A stretch of DNA of 64,000 nucleotides from Paraconiothyrium sp. Pb-2020 (taxonomy: Eukaryota; Ascomycota; Dothideomycetes; Pleosporales; Didymosphaeriaceae). The position numbers were made by a program, and so were the translations under genes. Position 1 is the stretch's first letter. Each line of letters opens with the position of its first letter. This document shows positions 57,750-64,000 of the stretch, one piece after another. The stretch covers positions 1,488,001 to 1,552,000 of the forward strand of contig JAJUBI010000005.1 of assembly GCA_022419385.1 (NCBI GenBank), in the 5' to 3' direction. Under the pieces are notes generated by a model, which had not been told where the DNA came from, ran no database searches, and was given only the letters and a program-made list of their open reading frames with translations.

Positions 57750-59991
57750 ATGATCACACTGGTGTTATTTTTGCTAAGCGATCATCCCTGCGCAGCTTGT
57801 ATCCGTTGCCGCCGAAGGAAAGTGAAATGTGACAAACTTCTCGCAGGATGCGCCAATTGTAAGCGTCATAGGGTTGAATGCACCTTCTCAGCGAGGCGGC
57901 CAAGAAGAAATCAACAGCTACACCCTGGAACAGCATTGTCAACGCCTATACATCCTGAGTTGCAAGAGCAACTGAGGAACAGCGACAATTTGCTTCAAGC
58001 TGACAGTCAAAATTCGGACAGCATGCGCGTCGGTTCGGTATGTAAACACGTCGTCGACGACGCATCGCAAGAATTGGGTGATGATGACAATGACGAAGAA
58101 GAATATGAGGAAGATGATGAAGACGTTAATGACATAGTTACTTGGTGCTTACAGAACCAACCACACAACTGGAGAGGAAACGCTAGCGAGACTGGTCAAG
58201 GGATATTGATGATTGGTCCTGATGGGAAGTCTCATTACATTAACCGTGATAAAGCTAGACACGTAAGTCATAGACCCTAAACCTCGTCAATCACTCATTG
58301 TGTAGGTCTCGTACTTTGAGAGGGTTGTTTCAAGCACACGAGTTGAAACACCGCCCGTTTTCAAAAAGCAGAACGCAATAACAACCAATAGATGCGAGCA
58401 TCTTGATGCCAATTCTCTTCTCAAAGCCCAAAGAGCGAAGGGCAGTCTTTTGTCCTCTTACCCACCCGTGGATGTGATTCCGAAACTGTGGGATCACTAC
58501 ACTCAACATGTGGACACCATGTTTAAGGTGGTATTCAAGCCGGATGTCGGTCGCATCATCCTAAACACTGTTAGGGGCCTGCCCATTGACCCTCCAGCCG
58601 AAGCTCTATTATTCGCAACCTGGTATGCAGTCATTGCGTCATCATCCGCAGAAGATTGTCAAGCTCTGCATGGCATAGAGAGGAAACAGCTCCTTTGCAA
58701 GTACAGAATTTCACTTGAGCAAGCTTTAGTCCAAGCAGAGTGGATGGCCACACAAGATATCCTGGTACTCCAAAGTCTCGCAATTTACTTAGCTTTCGCC
58801 TCGGAGAAAACGCGTTCGACTTGGGTGCTTAGCGGCATAGTCATCAGTCTAGCTCAAGCTATGGGCTTGCACATGAACTTCGCTTCCTCTCCATTGACCC
58901 CAATCGAGATCGAGGTACGCCGCCGTGTTTGGTGGTCGCTATGTCAAATTGACGTTCGTGTCTCCCAGACTTGCGGTCTGGAACCTCACGTACCACTCGT
59001 TGTAGACTGCCAATTCCCAACTCATGTCAACGACGCTGATCTGGATATGGGGCATAATGCTACATTGCTCAGGAACGAAAGGACTGAGATGACTTTGTCT
59101 TTGATTAAGATCGAACACGCATATACGACTTTGAGGTTCAAAAGAGCACATCACGGATCATCTCGCTCGGATGGGGGAAAGAAGGACGACCTGATCAGAA
59201 AGCAGATCCAGCGGTATACTGAAGTCTATATGCAATACTTCGAGGACTCTTCGGAATTTTCCCGGCTGTGCGCCTTAGGTTTACAACTCATCATAGCAAG
59301 GCTTCGCAAGCTCACGCAGGACGCCTCAGACCCGCAGGGGTCTGTCGATCCAGAAGACCCGAACGAGCCAATGCTGCTGTATAACGTGGACGTACTAAAT
59401 ATAGCCCAACAGTTACCAGAGAGAAAGCGACAATATGGATGGTTCTTTCGCTGCAGATGTTCACAGTGGCATGCCTTGGTCTATATATTGGTTCATCTAT
59501 GCAAGCACATCGAAGGAGCTGCTGTCGATCGAGCCTGGGGCGCTATCAACGAATTTTTCGGGACTTTGGGGCAAAGGTACCATCTAGCAGCTCCCAGCTT
59601 TTTCAACGACACCGTCACGGGAAAAAAGAATTCTTTATGGCGACCGCTGCTAATGTTGCTAGCCAAGGCTCGAGGTTCACGAGCAAAGACTTTGCAGACC
59701 TCGAAAGAAGCAAAGAGTACGCCATCCACACTTGTGACGATATCTGATGGCACCACATATGCTACAGTCTCGAGTGGGCGACCTGGCGACCTATGGTCGG
59801 CTGACCAACCTTCTAGTCATGAGGGAATGATTGCAGACCCTTTTCTGGGCCAGTCCTTTGACTTTGAAGAAGAGATGAATTGGGAGCAGATAGATGCCTG
59901 GGCTCATGATTTTCAAACCGTGCTAGCCCGGGATGAACTAGGATTTGACCGGGCAGGGGAGGATGTCCGGGACCCTTTGGACTGGTGGTAG
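57750..59991 (+). CDS. Zn2Cys6 transcription factor with fungal-specific (MHR) domain
   Basis: Two exons, 57750-58262 and 58306-59991 (intron 43 nt), give 732 residues from ATG 57750. The zinc cluster follows C-x2-C-x6-C-x6-C-x2-C-x6-C: CIRCRRRKVKCDKLLAGC then CANCKRHRVEC. An acidic run (DDDNDEEEYEEDDEDVND) and a short conserved-looking segment (GQGILMIGPDGKSHYI) follow. The middle-homology domain covers about residues 210-520, including the typical IEVRRRVWWSLCQIDVRVSQ. The N-terminus as read (MITLVLFLLSDHPCAA) is oddly hydrophobic. A CAG acceptor directly before the zinc cluster suggests that the real start is an upstream exon, perhaps at the ATG at 57713. It is divergent from the ferric reductase and may regulate neighbouring genes. 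Specificity is unknown. Confidence 0.9.
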
Positions 59992-61105
59992 CAATCCATA
60001 AAACTTAGCTGCAAAAGGGTAGAGGAAGGTATCTTTGCCCCAATCTGGGCTATCTTGGACAAGCGAGTGAGAAAAGCTAGCTATTCTATTTTGCGGCCTG
60101 CCTCTGCGGCCATGCCGCTTGATGGGCTCTCCACGCGCGCTGCCATAATCGGGGGTACCTTACAGCGGATCAGGAAGCATGCTGGTAGCGGCTCGACTCA
60201 CGAGGCCTGCTTATCTGGCATCAGCTGCCCAAGGAACGACTGACGCAAAATTCCAGGCTACCAAAGGATCTTCCTCTGGCCTTGGGTGAAAATAAATGAT
60301 CCGACTACCAAAGGAGCTAGGATATGTTTTTGCCGGACAGTGTCTTGGTCGAACAGCCAAGTTCTCTACGGGTGGAAAATTACAAAGCTGTTCTAGCACC
60401 TCGCTTGACTAGAACAGGTAAGAAGGAGCCTAAAACCGGTAGGCGAATAGCTTTCAGGTCGCCGCCAAGGAAGGAATTACTAGACCTGTCGTTTAGCAAG
60501 CCGCAAAGCGGTGGATTGCTGGGTCACAAGCCTGAATCAGACCGATTTTACAAAGCTGTTTGAGTGGATAGCTAAGTTATGACCAAATCGCCTATACCGG
60601 TGAGTTCCTTCTGTTACGGAGTGAGCAGACTGAAAGGCATTGAGTCAGTTGCCGGTGTCAGCAATTGGCTTCTTGCGTAAGAGATGTCATATCTCAAAGG
60701 TCAGCATTTCCAGAACCGACCGCTGGGATCCAGTGATCGGCCCCGGGAGCAGTCCGCTATAGATGAATACCGAACTTTTCCAACATCCTTTCAAGCCGTG
60801 CTCCATATAACCTCGTTGCTTCGTCATCATACCGGTGCTTTTTATAAGTTTCACTGCCACTTCAGCATGGGAAAATATGTAGGAAAGTGGATTTTTAATA
60901 GATACTTTATTGTCAGGTTATAGTCCGTTGGTCACGTATCACGATCGTCCTGTATGTGGTTTGTTGAACCACTGTAGTAGAGGTATTACGGTGATGTGAC
61001 GACAGTCAAAAGAGCTAATCGGTCTTATTGTAATAACAATATATCCTACCACAGGGTATCGCCATGCCAGACGAACAGGCAGCGTCAATCTGGATACTGT
61101 GCATG
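59992..61105. other. Convergent intergenic region, no gene seen
   Basis: About 1.1 kb between the Zn2Cys6 gene (+) and the second LLM monooxygenase (-). It has short frames and a 13-nt direct repeat (TTACAAAGCTGTT at ~60382 and ~60547). No clear transposon end or coding content was seen. Confidence 0.5.
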
Positions 61106-62994
61106 TTAATTTGGTATGCTGTGATCCTTCGCATCGACACCCGCTTTCCATCTGTAGGTAGATGCTACGTGTTCATCAAGCGGACCCGTTTGCCCTTTCT
61201 TCTGATAAAAGTTCTCACGGTAAGTGCCTCCAGGAAGTGCGTACTCGTCCCAAAATAATCCTCGGGCTCTGAGCTCTGGCAGTAGCAGTTCAATAACGTC
61301 CTTGAAAGACTGAGGGAATAGAGCATACGCCTGTCTGTGTGTCAGCAACGACTTTGTCGAGTAATGAAACACAGCACCAAGCATGAACTTACGATATTGA
61401 ACCCATCAACCCCGGCTTCATCGTGCCAGATCTGGAAGCTGTTTGCGACTTGCACTGGTGTACCAACAAAAATGGGCCCGTTCCCCCCGATGCTGACATG
61501 CTCAGCAACCGTGTGTTTGGTCCACTTGGAAGTTCCGGGGGAAAATCGGGCATAACCTTCCACCGTCGATCGAACTGCATTAGACTCCACCTGTCTAAGT
61601 TCTTCATCGTCACCGTATTTTCCAAGGTCAATACCTGTCCACCCACAGAATAGCGCGAGCGCACCCTCAAGCGATGCGTATTTCCGATAGTCTGCAAGCT
61701 TTGCTTGCGCCTCTTCTTCAGTGCGCCCAAGTATTGGCGTCACTAGCGCGAGAACTTTGATGTTCCTAGGATCTCGTCCAAACTCTGTCTTCGCAAGGTC
61801 TCTCATCTCAGCGATATTCTTCTTGCAGACCTCGGGTGCATGCGCAGACACGAAGATGGCCTCGGCGTTCTGAGCTGCGAACGCCTTTCCTGCCTTTGAG
61901 GCACCAGCTTGCAATATCAAAGGCGTTCTTTGCGGACTTGGTTGGCAGATATGTGGTCCGGGGACCGAGAAGTATTTTCCTTGGTGTTTGATTTCGCGGA
62001 CGCGGTCAGGCACTGTGTACACTCCCTTGGAGCGATCGAGGACCACAGCATCGTCTCTCCAAGATGATTCGAACAACTTGTACATGACTTTCACGTACCT
62101 AAGAGTTGGGAAACAAAGTCAGTATAATGTTGTACAGTGAGGGAAATGAGCAAAGTAGGTGATCTAGCCAGCTATTGATGTCTGAAATTTTCAGACTTCA
62201 GAGGGCTAAGGCCTGAGTCTTTAGACAATCAACAAGCTTTAACACCCACTTTGAAGCCCGGTATTGCGTACTCTTCTGCTTGAGCATATCGTTCATCGTG
62301 CTGTACGATGTCAGCAACACAAATGCACAGTGTCGGAAGGAGAGCCGAACCGCAAGTTGCTCTTTGAAGCCCATGTTTTTAGCAGCAGAGTCAAGGTAAC
62401 TCGTTACGATCTATTCATTGTTATTGACCGTTTCAGCTGGATGGCACTCAATCTTACGTTCCATCCAAGTCTATAGAACATTAGAATCAACCTTCACACA
62501 GGGATGGTTATTTCCCTACCTTCCGTTGGATAGATGGTCCACTGTGGACAGTCGTCGCGCTAGGTGATACGGCTGCTCATACGTCGTGGAGCAAGTGACC
62601 CCGAAACCAATGCTTTTGGTCGCGGCCGCCATTGCGCTTATGACAGCCAATGGCTCGTTGACTGGCCACTGCGCACCGCTGACGATGGCGGGCTCAAGGC
62701 TTCCGTTATACACATCGTACCCTCCCAGGACGTCGGCGATGAAGATACCATGGAACTTCGCTTCCTCGAGCAATTTGGCGAGTTCTACCCAGTGCTGAAC
62801 GTTGCCAAACTCATGCGAGTGGTCGTCTGGGTGCCGCCATAATCCTGGAGATTGATGGCCACTGCCTAAAAGTCCTAACGAGTTAGTTTGAGGAGTTTCG
62901 TTCTGAGATAAGCTGGGGTGTTGAGTAATCGGGGTCACGTGAACTCACACATCTCGACAAAGGCATTGAGGATGAACTGTTCTTTAGGCGCCAT
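61106..62994 (-). CDS. LLM-class flavin-dependent monooxygenase (NtaA/SnaA/DszA family), copy 2
   Basis: Seven exons: 62994-62949, 62865-62520, 62470-62458, 62410-62351, 62300-62272, 62098-61393 and 61330-61106 (introns 83, 49, 47, 50, 173 and 62 nt), 474 residues. The start is MAPKEQFILNAFVEMC. It then runs through LAKLLEEAKFHGIFIADVLGGYD, QWPVNEPLAVISAMAAAT, HLSNGRLGWNIVTSYLDSAAKNMG, HDERYAQAEEYVKVMYKLFESSW, SPQRTPLILQAGASKAG and GWTGIDLGKYG. Exon 3 is only 13 nt; exon 5 only 29 nt with a weak donor (GTTCGG) before it. These are deduced from frame and from alignment with copy 1. It needs FMNH2 from a separate reductase. It is divergent from a medium-chain reductase 545 bp away. If the small exons are wrong, the gene would be broken by in-frame stops. 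Confidence 0.88.
62458..62470 (-). other. 13-nt microexon of LLM monooxygenase copy 2
   Basis: Encodes the end of an Arg codon plus Leu-Gly-Trp-Asn, the conserved core that reads RFGWN in copy 1. It has AG (TCTATAG) before it and a GTAAG donor after it. Skipping it would shift the frame. Confidence 0.65.
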
Positions 62995-63539
62995 GATGTC
63001 GTTTGGGGTCTATGAAATGTCGTGCTTTCCTCTTGAGCCTTTTATGCGTTTAGAAAACTATAGACAATCCGATGTCGCTATCTATACCGGCTAACACACG
63101 TGCATACTAGGAGAGATGATTAGTGCGATGATGTGCTTGCAGCATATTTGAACGCAATCGACCCCTCCCCCACGTTATGAGCGAGTCGCAGCACACAAGA
63201 GCGGAAATCTTCGAGAGTTTTGACACGGTATCGGACGTCTAGTCGATATCTAATTAGGTCCCACTATTGCGCAATGATCCAGCTGCGCCCTTACCCCTTC
63301 TGCAACAATTCTCCAGAGGGTACCCTGCCCCCAGGCAAGCATGCACCTGCACACATGCGAGAATTCGTAAACGGCACCAGATGACGTGCGAGCCAGTCGG
63401 TTTACTGGAACCGATATTACCGGGCGTGAGCGAAGCTCGGCCGTCCTGAATTTCCTTGAGTTGCACAAGCAGACATACAAGTATCACTTCTTCTTCATAT
63501 CGAACCACTTGCACGTGCGATATTGCTGCTACCGCAGAA
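62995..63539. other. Divergent intergenic region LLM copy 2 / medium-chain reductase
   Basis: 545 bp between two start codons, so a shared promoter region is likely. CACGTG occurs at 63097-63102 and at 63512-63517. Such hexamers are common, so no regulator is claimed. Confidence 0.5.
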
Positions 63540-64000
63540 ATGGTTCAGTGGCCGGCAAAGTGGCGGAGACGCAGTGTGGTCACCACTCCAGCGGAGGTGG
63601 CTCCGGAAGCGACCTCCAACTTTCAGCGACGGAATGAAGAAGCGAACGTCCCGGACAGCCAGTCCGCTCTTTTGTTACGTGAAATCCGGACGCCGTACGA
63701 ATTGAACGTCAGTCACAACATACCAAGCATACGACACGATCACGAGCTGTTGATACGGGTCAGATCAATAGGCCTCAATCCCATAGATTGGAAAGCCCCG
63801 TAAGTATATACTTCATTCAGTGTTGGACAGGTCTGACCGTCAACCAGCGACTTCAACTTCGGCATACCGGAGTTGCCTTACATTGCTGGACGCGAATTAG
63901 TGGGTACAGTCGTCAAGGCACCAACAGCGCCGAACTGTCGTCTCCGCGATGGCGACGTCGTCATCGTTCCCTCAACAGACTACCGCGACCTGCGCAAGGC
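63540..64000 (+). CDS. Medium-chain dehydrogenase/reductase (alcohol dehydrogenase-like), 3' end outside the window
   Basis: Exon 1 63540-63799, intron 63800-63847 (48 nt, GTAAGT donor), exon 2 from 63848 runs off the right edge; 137 residues are visible plus part of a codon. The GroES-like N-terminal domain is recognisable from LLIRVRSIGLNPIDWKAPDFNFG, then LPYIAGRELVGTVV and DGDVVIVPSTDYRD. Here Cys of the catalytic zinc site is replaced in the loop (NPIDWK), pointing to the zinc-independent quinone-oxidoreductase/enoyl-reductase branch. The first ~50 residues are an unusual basic extension (MVQWPAKWRRRSVV), so the start may be further downstream. It is divergent from LLM copy 2; an NAD(P)H-linked partner step in one pathway is possible. 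Confidence 0.88.

Noticed and set aside
59992..61105. Transposon remnant suggested by a 13-nt direct repeat
   Set aside because: No inverted terminal repeats, target-site duplications or transposase-like frame were found.

Overview
The window is a gene-dense stretch of a filamentous ascomycete nuclear genome (Pezizomycotina; Dothideomycetes is a reasonable but unproven guess). Evidence: most genes are split by short GT-AG introns of about 43-113 nt, often with CTAAC/CTGAC-like branch sites. The gene set is typically fungal: Pik1, Alg5, SRP72, TFIIE-alpha, Pus1, Rmd1-like DUF155, a Zn2Cys6 regulator, a ferric reductase and fungus-specific families. No PKS, NRPS or terpene synthase core gene, CRISPR array, rRNA, confident tRNA or intact transposon is visible. 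Exon models were built by hand from reading frames and splice signals; every multi-exon total closes in frame, but none is checked against RNA.

Layout. 0-7.2 kb: an acidic SAP-domain protein cut by the left edge converges on PIK1. 7.7-14.5 kb: an accessory oxidative block with an LLM-class flavin monooxygenase (NtaA/SnaA/DszA type) divergent from a Baeyer-Villiger-type FAD monooxygenase, followed by an UNC-93-like transporter. 15.5-28 kb: F-box protein, ALG5, an ankyrin-type protein, an MFS transporter, and an Est1-domain protein with an N-terminal zinc-finger-like motif. 28-33.5 kb: a 5.4-kb stretch with no gene I can support. 33.5-41.5 kb: a compact housekeeping block (SRP72, TFIIE-alpha, PUS1, RMD1-like). 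42.4-51.7 kb: a small fungal family protein, an auxin-efflux-carrier-like permease, a STAND-N-terminal-like protein, and a PHO84-type phosphate symporter. 53-64 kb: a second accessory block with an HpcH/HpaI aldolase, a secreted-leader ferric reductase divergent from a Zn2Cys6 factor, a second LLM-class monooxygenase, and a divergent medium-chain reductase cut by the right edge.

How they relate. The middle is core machinery: protein targeting, transcription initiation, tRNA modification, N-glycan precursor synthesis and phosphoinositide signalling. The two accessory blocks share the same unusual enzyme family (LLM monooxygenase, about 54 kb apart) and combine oxygenases, a reductase, an aldolase, a transporter and a local regulator, so catabolism or detoxification of a foreign or rare carbon compound is a fair inference. 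The clearest regulatory signal is a perfect ATCTGATAA iron-GATA element 59 bp upstream of the ferric reductase start codon. A CACGTGGG box lies in the promoter region of the phosphate transporter.
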